Assembly: GCA_033794685.1 (NCBI GenBank)
Contig: JARAYZ010000004.1
Length of the DNA: 64,000 nucleotides
DNA from: Lentzea sp033794685
GTDB taxonomy: Bacteria; Actinomycetota; Actinomycetes; Mycobacteriales; Pseudonocardiaceae
Strand: one strand, 5' to 3'
Part shown: piece after piece, positions 35,131-43,335 of the stretch
How positions within the stretch are numbered: position 1 is the stretch's first letter
Layout: every line of letters begins with the position of its first letter
Made by a program: the position numbers and the translations under genes
The notes under the pieces: model-generated
What the model was told of the DNA's origin: nothing
Database searches by the model: none
The model's input: only the letters and a program-made list of their open reading frames with translations

Positions 35131-35538
35131 ATGAAGATCCGCCGCGCCGCCTCCCCCGACGACGTGTTCGCCGCCGCGCACCTGTTCGACGCGCCGCCGC
35201 GGCCGGACGCGACCGCTCGGTTCCTGGCGCAGGATCACAGCCACCTGCTGATCGCCTACCTCGCCGACCAGCCCGCCGGGTTCGTGTCCGGGGTGGAGAC
35301 CACGCACCCGGACAAGGGCACCGAGATGTTCCTCTACGAGCTGGGCGTGGACGACGCCTTCCTCCGCCGCGGCATCGGCACGGCTCTGGTCGAGGCGCTG
35401 AAAGCCCTTGCGGTGGAACGGGGTTGCTACGCGATGTGGACCGGCACCGCCGCGGGGGACGCGGCGGCGCAGGCCACCTACAAGAAGGCGGGCGGGTCGG
35501 TCGACGACGGCGCCTTCGTCAGCTGGGACCTGGACTAG
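35131..35538 (+). CDS. GNAT acetyltransferase, AAC(3)-I-like
   Basis: A 135-residue GCN5-type N-acetyltransferase. The acetyl-CoA loop is FLRRGIGTALVEAL, preceded by MFLYELGVDD and followed by MWTGTAAGDAAAQATYKKAGG. This layout is close to aminoglycoside 3-N-acetyltransferase type I, but the real substrate, and any resistance, is unknown. Probably leaderless. Its end overlaps the convergent ABC-F gene by four bases. Confidence 0.85.
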   Translation: MKIRRAASPDDVFAAAHLFDAPPRPDATARFLAQDHSHLLIAYLADQPAGFVSGVETTHPDKGTEMFLYELGVDDAFLRRGIGTALVEALKALAVERGCYAMWTGTAAGDAAAQATYKKAGGSVDDGAFVSWDLD

Positions 35539-37130
35539 GTCCAGACCGGTTCGTCCACTTCGGACACTTTGCCGTCCGCCCGGAAGTGCAGGAACCGGTC
35601 GAACGACTTGGCGAACCACCGGTCGTGCGTGACGGCGACGACCGTGCCCTCGAAGTCGTTCAGCGCGTTCTGCAACGCCTCCGCCGACGCCAGGTCGAGG
35701 TTGTCCGTCGGTTCGTCGAGCAGCAGCAACGTCGCCCCGGACAGCTCCAGCAGCAGGACCTGGAACCGCGCCTGCTGCCCGCCGGAGAGGTTCTCGAACT
35801 TCTGGTCGCCCGCCTGGTGCAGGCCGTAGCGCTGCAGCACCGACATCGCGGCACCCCGGTCCTTGCCGGAGCGCAGGCCCTCGCCGTGCCAGAGGATGTC
35901 CACGAGCGTGCGGCCAATCCACTCCGGGTGCTCGTGCGTCTGCGCGAACAGGCCCGCCACGACCCGTGCGCCGAGCTTCCACTTACCGGTGGTGCGCACG
36001 TCGTCACCGCCGAGCAGCCGCAGGAAGTGGCTCTTGCCGGAGCCGTTGGCGCCCAGCACCGCGACCCGGTCGCCGAAGAAGATCTCCTGCGAGAACGGCC
36101 TCATCAGCCCGGTCAGCTCCAGCTGCTCGCACGTGATCGCGCGAACGCCCGTGCGACCGCCCTTGAGCCTCGGGTGCACCTTCTCGTCCTGAGGGATCTC
36201 CGGTGGCGGGCCCGCCTGCTCGTACCGTTCGAGGCGCGCGGCCATGACCCGGTACTTCTGAGCCATCACTTCGGAGGACTTGGCCAGCTGCTGGAGCGTG
36301 CGGACGAGGTCCTTGAGCCGTTCGTGCTCCTCGTTCCAGCGCCGGTGATCTTCCAGCAGCCTGTCGATGCGTTTCGCCCGGGCGCCGTGCCACGTCCCGA
36401 ACGAGCCTGCGTGCGTCCAGGCGGAATGCGCCTCGACCGTGATGACGTGCGTCGCGGCGTTGGCCAGCAGCTCACGGTCGTGGCTCACGACGAGAACGGC
36501 CTTGTCGGTGGCCTTCAGCCGTTCTTCCAGCCAGCGCTTGCCGGGGACGTCGAGGTAGTTGTCGGGCTCGTCGAGCAGCAGGACCTGCTCGTGGCCGCGC
36601 AGCAGCGTTTCGAGGACCAGGCGTTTCTGCTCACCGCCGGACAGCGTGCGCACCTCGCGGAACCGGGCCCGGTCGTAGGGCAGCCCCAGGGCGGCGACGG
36701 TGACGGTGTCCCAGAGGACCTCGATGTCGTACCCGCCGGCCTCGCCATAGGTGGTGAGAGCGTTCGCGTACCGCATCTGAGCGGCTTCGTCGTCGGTGTC
36801 CATGAGCGCGAGCTCGGAGTCGTCGAGCTCCTTCGCGGCCTTGCGCAGCGCCTCGGGAGCGACGGAGAGCAGCAGGTCGCGCACCAGGGAGTCGTCGCGG
36901 ACCGAGCCGATGAACTGGGGCATCACCGCCAGCCCGCCCTGCACGTGCACGCTGCCCTGCTTCGGGCTGAGCTCACCCGACAGGATTCGTTGCAGCGTCG
37001 TCTTGCCGACACCGTTCGCGCCGACGAGCGCGACCACGGTCCCGCCGCTCACCTTGAACGAGACGTCGCGGAACAGCTCCCGGCCGTCGGGCAGGACGTA
37101 CGCGAGCCCGTTCGCTTCCAGATAACCCAC
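35535..37130 (-). CDS. ABC-F family ATPase
   Basis: A 531-residue protein with two ABC ATPase domains and no membrane segment. Domain 1 has GANGVGKTT, LSGGEQKRL and LLLDEPDNYLD; domain 2 has GANGSGKSH, LSGGQQARF and LLLDEPTDNLD. The linker between (about 240-300) is charged and helical, as in ribosome-acting ABC-F proteins. These bind the ribosomal E site and act as translation factors or antibiotic-resistance factors; which applies here cannot be told. A short CCGGG-CGAA-CCCGG hairpin lies in the leader (37143-37156). Confidence 0.9.
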   Translation of the reverse strand: MGYLEANGLAYVLPDGRELFRDVSFKVSGGTVVALVGANGVGKTTLQRILSGELSPKQGSVHVQGGLAVMPQFIGSVRDDSLVRDLLLSVAPEALRKAAKELDDSELALMDTDDEAAQMRYANALTTYGEAGGYDIEVLWDTVTVAALGLPYDRARFREVRTLSGGEQKRLVLETLLRGHEQVLLLDEPDNYLDVPGKRWLEERLKATDKAVLVVSHDRELLANAATHVITVEAHSAWTHAGSFGTWHGARAKRIDRLLEDHRRWNEEHERLKDLVRTLQQLAKSSEVMAQKYRVMAARLERYEQAGPPPEIPQDEKVHPRLKGGRTGVRAITCEQLELTGLMRPFSQEIFFGDRVAVLGANGSGKSHFLRLLGGDDVRTTGKWKLGARVVAGLFAQTHEHPEWIGRTLVDILWHGEGLRSGKDRGAAMSVLQRYGLHQAGDQKFENLSGGQQARFQVLLLELSGATLLLLDEPTDNLDLASAEALQNALNDFEGTVVAVTHDRWFAKSFDRFLHFRADGKVSEVDEPVWT

Positions 37131-37142
37131 GCCGGAGATGGT

Positions 37143-37156
37143 CCGGGTTCGCCCGG
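37143..37156. other. Short tetraloop hairpin in ABC-F leader
   Basis: CCGGG and CCCGG arms around a four-base loop, between the DUF3040 stop (37179) and the ABC-F start (37130). It may end the DUF3040 transcript or act in the ABC-F leader, where attenuation is known for resistance-type ABC-F genes. Confidence 0.35.
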
Positions 37157-37178
37157 TCCCGGCGCCAGTCAGTTTCGG

Positions 37179-37424
37179 TCAGCGCAGGCGGAGCGGGTAC
37201 CTGCGGAGGACCAGCACGCCGCCGGTGACGAGCAGGCACTGGAACGCGGGGCCGAACGCGCCGATCACCGTCAGCAGCACCGTGAGGCCGCCGAAGACGA
37301 TCAGGAGGGCGTAGAACAACCAGGGGCGCACCTGGCGGTTCATCGTGCGGGCGAATCTCGGCTCGTCCGCGAGCAACCGCTGTTCGATCTCCTCGAGCGA
37401 GCGGCGTTCGGCTTCACTGAGCAT
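37179..37424 (-). CDS. DUF3040-family small membrane protein
   Basis: An 81-residue protein starting MLSEAERRSLEEIEQRL, the typical DUF3040 opening, then two membrane helices (about 36-74) and a short basic tail. The ATG at 37424 is set by GGAGG five bases before it. Family function unknown. It lies upstream of the ABC-F gene on the same strand, 48 bases away. Confidence 0.88.
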   Translation of the reverse strand: MLSEAERRSLEEIEQRLLADEPRFARTMNRQVRPWLFYALLIVFGGLTVLLTVIGAFGPAFQCLLVTGGVLVLRRYPLRLR

Positions 37425-37497
37425 CGGTGCCTCCGGAGGACGTCGGGACGTCATCATTCCCGCCCGCCATCCAGTGGATACTCGAACGCCGCCGGAG

Positions 37498-38490
37498 TCA
37501 AACCCGAGAAAGCGCGACCAACCGGCTGACAGCTCGCAGATACTTCTTGCGGTACCCGCCGCGCAGCATCTCCTCGGTGAAGAGGTCCGAGAGCGGCTGC
37601 CCCGACACGGCGACCGGGATGTCGCGGTCGTAGAGCCGGTCGCCGAACGCCACGAGCCGCAGCCCGACGCTCTGGTCCGGTGCGGGCTTGACGTCCTTGA
37701 GGTGCACCGCGGTGACGCCGTCGAGCATCCGCCCGTACTTCGACGGGTGGATGCGGGCGAGCGCCCGGCACAGGTCGTCGAAGTCGTCGAGGGTCGAGCC
37801 CTCCGTGTTAGAGGCTCTAACGATCAATTCGGTGTCTGACAGGGGTGACGGGGCATCAGGCAGGCCGCGATGGCGGTAGTCGGGGCCGTCGACGCGGACG
37901 ACGTCGAACTTCGACGACATCGACTGGATCTCGCGCAGGAAGTCGGCGGCGGCGAAGCGGCCCTCGCCGAGCTTGTCCGGCAGCGTGTTCGAGGTGGCGG
38001 CGACGCAGACGCCGGCCGCCATCAGTTCCTTGATCAGGCGGGTGACGAGCATGGTGTCGCCGGGGTCGTCGAGCTCGAACTCGTCGATCGCGAGCAGCTT
38101 GTGGCCCGAGAGCCGCTTCACGGCCTCGGGGAAGGTCAGGACGCCGACCATGTTCGTCAGCTCGACGAACGTGCCGTACGCCTTCGGGCCCGGCACGGCG
38201 TGCCAGAGCGAGGCGAGCAGGTGGGTCTTGCCGACGCCGAAGCCGCCGTCGAGGTAGAGACCGAGCTTGCCCGTGTCCTCTTCCCGGGAACCGAAGAGCG
38301 ACCACTTCTTCCGCTTGACGCTGACCCGCGCGGCGAACAGGCGGCCGGCCTCGACGGCGGCGGCCTGGCTCGGCTCGTCCGGGTTCGGAATGTAGGTGTC
38401 GAAACTGACGGTGTCGAACCTCGGTGGTGGCACCAGGCTCTCGATCAGTTCGTCGGCACCGATCTGGGGATCCCGGTCGGACAAGCGCAT
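37498..38490 (-). CDS. zapE: ZapE/AFG1-family ATPase
   Basis: A 330-residue P-loop ATPase with Walker A GGFGVGKTHLLAS and Walker B KLLAIDEFELDDPGD, then sensor TSNTLP and EIQSMSSKFDVVRVDGPDYRHRG, which are AFG1/ZapE signatures. In E. coli ZapE binds the cell-division machinery; the mitochondrial relatives handle membrane proteins. Its divergent neighbour is the pyrimidine-reductase gene, 33 bases away. Confidence 0.88.
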   Translation of the reverse strand: MRLSDRDPQIGADELIESLVPPPRFDTVSFDTYIPNPDEPSQAAAVEAGRLFAARVSVKRKKWSLFGSREEDTGKLGLYLDGGFGVGKTHLLASLWHAVPGPKAYGTFVELTNMVGVLTFPEAVKRLSGHKLLAIDEFELDDPGDTMLVTRLIKELMAAGVCVAATSNTLPDKLGEGRFAAADFLREIQSMSSKFDVVRVDGPDYRHRGLPDAPSPLSDTELIVRASNTEGSTLDDFDDLCRALARIHPSKYGRMLDGVTAVHLKDVKPAPDQSVGLRLVAFGDRLYDRDIPVAVSGQPLSDLFTEEMLRGGYRKKYLRAVSRLVALSRV

Positions 38491-38523
38491 GCCCGCACCC
38501 TATCGGCGTGATGGGATGGCTCG

Positions 38524-39210
38524 GTGGAGATGTTGTGGCCCTCACCGGGCGTTGAGATGACCGACACAGCCCTCGCGGCGCTGTACGGCTATCCGCGGGA
38601 CCGCGCGTGGGTGACCGCGAACTTCGTGTCCAGCGTGGACGGTGCGGTGTCGGTGGACGGCCGGTCCGCCGGGCTGGGGTCACCGGCCGATCGGCGGATC
38701 TACCTGCTCGGGCGCGAACTCGCCGACGTCGTGCTGGTCGGCGCCTCGACCGTGCTGACCGAGGGGTACCGGGGCGCGCGGCGCGCCCGCCCGTTGCCGA
38801 TCGCCGTGGTGACGGGACGCGGATCGCTCACGCCGGACCTGCCGCTGTTCACCGACACCGCCGTGCCGCCGATCGTGATCACGACCGAGGCCGCCCGGAT
38901 GCCCGCGCTGCCGGCCGAGGTGATCATCGCCGGGGAGACGGAGGTCGATCTGAACGTCGCCGTCGCCGAGCTCACGGCACGCGGGTTGCGGCACGTCGAC
39001 CTCGAAGGCGGGCCGCGGTTGTTCGGGTCCATGGTGGCCGAGGGACTGGTGGACGCGCTGAACCTGACGGTCGCGCCGGTGCTCGCGGTGGGTGACTCGG
39101 CGCGGATCGCGCACGGTCCGGTGGTCCCGCCGGTGGACCTCGCGCTGGCCTCGGTGCTGCGCGCGGACGACGTGCTGTTGCTGCGGTACCAGCGGCGGAA
39201 TTCCAGCTGA
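38524..39210 (+). CDS. Pyrimidine reductase-like protein (RibD C-terminal domain)
   Basis: A 228-residue protein made only of the reductase domain of RibD (dihydrofolate-reductase-like fold): RAWVTANFVSSVDGAVSV at the start, VLVGASTVLTEGY in the middle and DLEGGPRLFGSMVAEGLVD near the end. It lacks the deaminase half. It could reduce the riboflavin precursor or a similar pyrimidine with NADPH. The GTG start at 38524 is close to the divergent zapE gene. The LigC gene follows after 11 bases. Confidence 0.85.
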   Translation: MEMLWPSPGVEMTDTALAALYGYPRDRAWVTANFVSSVDGAVSVDGRSAGLGSPADRRIYLLGRELADVVLVGASTVLTEGYRGARRARPLPIAVVTGRGSLTPDLPLFTDTAVPPIVITTEAARMPALPAEVIIAGETEVDLNVAVAELTARGLRHVDLEGGPRLFGSMVAEGLVDALNLTVAPVLAVGDSARIAHGPVVPPVDLALASVLRADDVLLLRYQRRNSS

Positions 39211-39221
39211 AGAGGCAGGAT

Positions 39222-40298
39222 GTGCCAGTGACCCTTGCGGACCTACCCGTGACGCCACCTCTGCAGCCGATGCTCGCCACCGCGGTGGACGGGATCCCGG
39301 ACGACGCGAACCTGTTCTTCGAACCGAAGTGGGACGGGTTCCGGTGCGTGGTGTTCCGCTCCGGCGACGAGGTGCTGCTGCAGTCGCGCAGCGGGAAGCC
39401 GCTCAACCGGTACTTCCCCGAGGTCGTCGCGTCGATGCTGGACGTGCTGCCCGACCGGGTGGTCGTCGACGGCGAGCTCGTGGTCGCGAAGAACGACGAG
39501 CTGGACTTCGACGCGTTGTCCGAGCGCATCCACCCGGCGGCCTCGCGGGTGACGATGCTGTCCGAGTCGACGCCGGCCACGTTCGTCGCGTTCGACCTGC
39601 TGGCGCTGGGGTCCGAGGTGCTGCTGGAGTCGCCGACGATCGCGCGGCGCGAGGCGTTGCTGGGGCTGCCGGGGCTGAACGTGACGCCCGCGACGACGTC
39701 CGTCGAGATGGCCCGCCAGTGGTTCACGCTGTTCGAGGGCGCGGGGCTGGACGGTGTGATGGGCAAGCCGTCGGACGGGCCGTACACGCCGGGCAAGCGT
39801 TCGATGATCAAGGTGAAGCACGCGCGCACGGCCGACGTGGTGCTCGCCGGGTTGCGCTGGCACAAGGACACCGAGCCCGGCACGGCCGTCGGCTCGTTGC
39901 TGCTCGGGGTCTACGACTCCGCCGACGTGTTGCACCACATCGGGGTCTGCGGGTCGTTCAAGGCGGCCGAACGCCGTGAGCTGGCGGCCGAGCTGGCGCC
40001 GCTGATCACCACGGGTGATCATCCGTGGGCGGATCCTCAGCCAGGACAACGGATTCCCGGCGAGATCAACCGGTGGCGCGGCAAGCAGGCCGAGTACGTG
40101 GCGTTGCGTCCCGAACGGGTGCTGGAGATCCACTACACCCAGACCGAGGGCGAGCAGCCGGTGCGGCTGCGGCACAACGGGCAGTTCGCGCGGTGGCGGC
40201 CGGACCGCGAGCCGTTGTCGTGCCGTTACGACCAGCTGGAGATCCCGGCCCGGTACGACGTGGCGTCGGTGTTGAAGGGTGAGCTCCGGGCCCGTTAG
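39222..40298 (+). CDS. ATP-dependent DNA ligase, LigC type
   Basis: A 358-residue ligase with adenylation Lys36 in the EPKWDGFR motif, RSGKPLNRYFPE, DGELVV, FVAFDLLAL, DGVMGKP and IKVKHART (motif V). There is an OB-fold but no DNA-binding domain or polymerase, as in mycobacterial LigC, which supports non-replicative repair. It lies in a possible operon with the reductase gene. The end overlaps the convergent EamA gene by four bases. GTG start at 39222; a second GTG two codons later is equally possible. Confidence 0.9.
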   Translation: MPVTLADLPVTPPLQPMLATAVDGIPDDANLFFEPKWDGFRCVVFRSGDEVLLQSRSGKPLNRYFPEVVASMLDVLPDRVVVDGELVVAKNDELDFDALSERIHPAASRVTMLSESTPATFVAFDLLALGSEVLLESPTIARREALLGLPGLNVTPATTSVEMARQWFTLFEGAGLDGVMGKPSDGPYTPGKRSMIKVKHARTADVVLAGLRWHKDTEPGTAVGSLLLGVYDSADVLHHIGVCGSFKAAERRELAAELAPLITTGDHPWADPQPGQRIPGEINRWRGKQAEYVALRPERVLEIHYTQTEGEQPVRLRHNGQFARWRPDREPLSCRYDQLEIPARYDVASVLKGELRAR

Positions 40299-41164
40299 AC
40301 GTCGGGCCTGGCCGAGCGCGTCGCACCGACCGAGGCGATCACGACGCAGCCGACGGCGACCCACTGCGCCGGTGCCAGGTGCTCGCCGAGCAGCAGCAGG
40401 CCCGCGACCGCGGCAACCGCCGGTTCCATCGACATCAGGATCCCGAACACGCGCGGCGGCATGCGGCGCAACGCCTCCAGCTCCAGCGAGTACGGGACGA
40501 CCGACGACATCAGGGCGACCGCGAACCCCGCCGCGAGCACCAGCGGGTCGAGCATCGCCGTGCCGGCCGTGCCGATCCCGAACGGCAGCGCGATCACCGC
40601 CCCGACCACCATGGCGAGCGCGAGTCCCTTGCCGTCGGTCGTCTGGCTGCCGAGCTTGGCCGTCACCAGGATGTAGGCCGCCCAGCACGCGCCCGCCGCG
40701 AGCGCGAACAGCACACCTGTCCACAACAGACCGCCCTGCACCCCCGTGAGCAACACCACCCCGGTGCCCGCGAGCAACACCCACACCGCGTCGAGCCAGC
40801 GTCGTGACCCCGCGACGGCCACTGCGAGCGGCCCGAGGAACTCGATCGTGACGGCCGCGCCGAGCGGGATGCGGGCGAGCGCCGCGTAGAAGCAGAGGTT
40901 CATCGCGGCGAGCACGGCGCCGTAGACAGCGACCGTGACGAGCGTGCGGCGGTCGAGCCGCAGGGACGGCCGCCAGATCACGACGAGGACGAGCGCGGCC
41001 ATGACCAGGCGCAACGTCACCGTGCCCGCCGAGCCGGCGACCGCGAACAGTTGCTTCGCGAACGCCGCGCCGACCTGCACGCTGACGATGCCCAGCAGGA
41101 CGAGTGCCGTCGGCGGGATGCCCCCCGTCAGACGGGCCGCGGGGAGCCGATCGGCGTGATCCAT
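40295..41164 (-). CDS. EamA/RhtA-family drug-metabolite exporter
   Basis: A 289-residue membrane protein with ten predicted helices in two EamA repeats (SLRLDRRTLVTVAVYGAVLA and IEFLGPLAVAVAGSRR in the first, VVPYSLELEALRRMPPR and SMEPAVAAVAGLLLLGEHL in the second). The last segments match RhtA-like amino acid/homoserine exporters. The ATG at 41164 is preferred to the one at 41173 because GGGGG stands just before it. Divergent from the lipoprotein gene. Confidence 0.87.
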   Translation of the reverse strand: MDHADRLPAARLTGGIPPTALVLLGIVSVQVGAAFAKQLFAVAGSAGTVTLRLVMAALVLVVIWRPSLRLDRRTLVTVAVYGAVLAAMNLCFYAALARIPLGAAVTIEFLGPLAVAVAGSRRWLDAVWVLLAGTGVVLLTGVQGGLLWTGVLFALAAGACWAAYILVTAKLGSQTTDGKGLALAMVVGAVIALPFGIGTAGTAMLDPLVLAAGFAVALMSSVVPYSLELEALRRMPPRVFGILMSMEPAVAAVAGLLLLGEHLAPAQWVAVGCVVIASVGATRSARPDV

Positions 41165-41235
41165 GTCCCCCATCCTGACTCACCTTCAATTCACCTGACG
41201 CGTGCGAGGCTCAGGCTCCCGGAACGTGAACGAGA

Positions 41236-42780
41236 GTGAGGAAATCTGTGCGTCGCGCTGCCTTGGCCCTACTGGCAGTGAGCGTGCTGACGGCGTGCAG
41301 CGCGGGTCCCTCGAACAGGCCGGTGATCGCGGTCAGGGGCGAGGAGAACCAGCCCGTCGACCAGAGCGCGCTCGCCGGGCCGCAGCCAGTGCCCCCGCTG
41401 GGCGAGTTCAAGACGGACTCGCTCCCGTGGTCGCCGTGCAACGAGCAGATGAAGGACCGCTTCGGCACCAACGCTCCCCAGGGTGACCAGAAGTACGAAT
41501 GCGCGCGCATGACCGTCGTGCTCGACCCGCCGGGACGTCCCGGACGCGGCACGCTCGGCATCGCGCTGACGCGCGTCGGCACCGGCAAGAGCGCGCTGGT
41601 CGTGGTCAACGACCCCGGCGGTGAGCCCGGCACGCTGAAGGCCGCGCGGCTCGCGGCGGCGTTGCCGAAGGAGCTCCTCAGCACGTTCACGATCATCGGC
41701 ATGGACAGGCGCGGCACGGGCCGTTCGGACGGCATGTCGTGCGTGCCTCCGGCCACGCGCGCACAGCTCGTCGAGTACGACCCGGCCGAGACCGAGCAGT
41801 CGAACCTCGTGGTCGCCGCGGGCGAGGCGTCGCAGGAATGCGTCCTCGACCTGGAAGGCAGGCTGACCGCGTTCGACTCGTGGCGCGCGGCCGCCGACCT
41901 CGAACGGCTCCGCGACTACCTGGGCACCGAGCGCCTCAACGCCATCGGCCTGGGCGAGGGCTCGCGCGTCGTCACGACCTACGCCCAGCGCTACCCGAAC
42001 CGCATCGGCCGCACCGTCCTCGACGGCGCCCCGGACCCGACGCTCGACCAGGTCGGCGTCCTGGAGTCGCGTGCCGTGGCGGCGGAGGCGACGTTCGACG
42101 CGTTCGCCCGCGACTGCAAGACCCGCGGCTGCGCCCTCGCCAATCCGCGCGAGGACGTGAACGCACTCCTCACCCAGCTGCGCACCGGACGCGTCCGCGG
42201 CGAGTACGTGGACCTGACCCCGGGCTCCGCCCTGAACGCGATCCTGGCGGGCCTCTCCGATCGCGGTCGGTGGCCCGCCCTGGCCGACGCCGTGGTGAAG
42301 GCCAGGGCAGGTGACGGCAGCGGCCTGTTCACCCTGCTCGACCCGCTGGTCAACGATCTGGACGAGAACCCGCCGCGCTTCGACGCGGGCCTGATCGTCG
42401 GCTGCAACGACACCGCCACCCGCATCCCACCGGATCGGGTGAAGGCACTCACCGCCGACTGGCAGTCGAAGCACAAGATGTTCGGCGCCGTGTTCGCCCG
42501 CATGCTGCTGCACTGCAACCCGTTCCCGCCGCCCAAGGCCGAGAAGGTCGACGCCCTCAAGAGCGCGCCGCCGATCGTGGTCCTGAGCACGGCCAACGAC
42601 CCCTCGACCCCCGCACCCGGCACCGAGCACACGGCGCAGCGACTGCCGGGGTCGGCGTTGATCGGGTGGCAGGGCAGCGGGCACGGCGCGCTGACTCTGT
42701 CAGGGTGTGCGACCACGGCGGTGCGGGACTACCTGATCGACGCGAAGGTGCCGTCGAACGGCACCGTCTGCCCGCCCTGA
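41236..42780 (+). CDS. Alpha/beta-hydrolase lipoprotein lacking the Ser nucleophile
   Basis: A 514-residue lipoprotein: signal peptide with lipobox LLAVSVLTAC (Cys21), then an alpha/beta-hydrolase fold of the secreted tripeptidyl-aminopeptidase-like group, with IGMDRRGTGRSDG, FDSWRAAADLERLRDYLG, YPNRIGRTVLDGAPDP, and the C-terminal acid/His segment STANDPSTP and GSGHGALT. The nucleophile elbow reads AIGLGEGS: residue 240, which should be Ser, is Gly, encoded GGC. The protein may thus be non-hydrolytic or use another residue. It is transcribed divergently from the EamA gene. Confidence 0.87.
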   Translation: MRKSVRRAALALLAVSVLTACSAGPSNRPVIAVRGEENQPVDQSALAGPQPVPPLGEFKTDSLPWSPCNEQMKDRFGTNAPQGDQKYECARMTVVLDPPGRPGRGTLGIALTRVGTGKSALVVVNDPGGEPGTLKAARLAAALPKELLSTFTIIGMDRRGTGRSDGMSCVPPATRAQLVEYDPAETEQSNLVVAAGEASQECVLDLEGRLTAFDSWRAAADLERLRDYLGTERLNAIGLGEGSRVVTTYAQRYPNRIGRTVLDGAPDPTLDQVGVLESRAVAAEATFDAFARDCKTRGCALANPREDVNALLTQLRTGRVRGEYVDLTPGSALNAILAGLSDRGRWPALADAVVKARAGDGSGLFTLLDPLVNDLDENPPRFDAGLIVGCNDTATRIPPDRVKALTADWQSKHKMFGAVFARMLLHCNPFPPPKAEKVDALKSAPPIVVLSTANDPSTPAPGTEHTAQRLPGSALIGWQGSGHGALTLSGCATTAVRDYLIDAKVPSNGTVCPP

Positions 42781-43133
42781 TCCGCAGCCGCTCACGGGTC
42801 GTGTGGTGCCCACGCGTGAAACGCGCTTCTCTCTCCGCAGCGAAGTGCCCGGCCGCAAGGTCGGCTTCGCGTGCGTGGACGCGTGCTACGGCCTCACCCA
42901 CGAGCTTCGCCGGCACCTGATCTCAGCCGACGGCACATCTGACCGTCGTGAACCGCAAGCGTCTGCGGCTTGGAGGCCGCGAGGTCGGGCCGCGCTTTCG
43001 CAGGCGTCCCCCCGAGCCGGGAACCCCTACATCTCACCGTACTCAGAGGGTCTGACAGAAACAGTCCGGACATGGCACGGGGAGCCTTTCGCGTGACCAC
43101 GACGCGACGAGGCTCCCCGCCCGAATCTTCGTG
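42781..43133. other. Non-coding interval with repeat and terminator
   Basis: After the lipoprotein stop, 353 bases without a convincing gene. It holds a copy of the 14-base sequence CGCAGGCGTCCCCC (42999-43012) also found in the carboxylase gene, a small GCGGC/GCCGC hairpin just before it, and the terminator at 43078-43119. An open frame at 42803-43096 shows no recognisable protein. Confidence 0.55.
43078..43119 (-). terminator. Terminator of the Cys-rich peptide gene
   Basis: A 10-bp perfect stem CGGGGAGCCT/AGGCTCCCCG, with an inner CGCG/CGCG pair. It begins 15 bases after the peptide gene stop on the minus strand. Confidence 0.7.
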
Positions 43134-43199
43134 TCAGCAGCTCGAACAACAGCCGCAGCCGGGCCCCGTGCACCCGGAACAGCACCCACACGTACCCAT
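43134..43199 (-). CDS. 21-residue peptide with eight cysteines
   Basis: A tiny gene: ATG at 43199 with GGGGAGG five bases upstream, 21 sense codons and TGA. The product opens MGTCGCC and has Cys at 4, 6, 7, 10, 15, 17, 18 and 21; the rest are Gly, Ser, Thr and one Pro. The Cys spacing is a repeated C-x-C-C pattern (4-6-7 and 15-17-18). A strong terminator follows 15 bases later. High-quality start and stop signals argue for a real gene. It resembles metallothionein-like metal-binding peptides in composition only; function unknown. It lies downstream of the Pro-rich gene on the same strand (137-base gap). Confidence 0.65.
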   Translation of the reverse strand: MGTCGCCSGCTGPGCGCCSSC

Positions 43200-43335
43200 C
43201 AGGGCCTCCCCGTCCTAAGCCGGACCAGCGCGGGACATCCGCGCACCCCACGGTCCGCCCCGGCACCAGCCCTGGGAACCCCTCTCACCCGAACGCGTGT
43301 GGACAACCACCGGGGCGTCGCAGCACGTGATCGCG

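Noticed and set aside
35131..35538. Calling the GNAT protein an aminoglycoside-resistance gene
   Set aside because: Similarity to AAC(3)-I is limited to the common fold and a few motifs; a resistance role cannot be concluded.
42803..43096. 97-codon rightward frame after the lipoprotein gene
   Set aside because: No ribosome site or recognisable domain; it runs through the repeat and the terminator hairpin.
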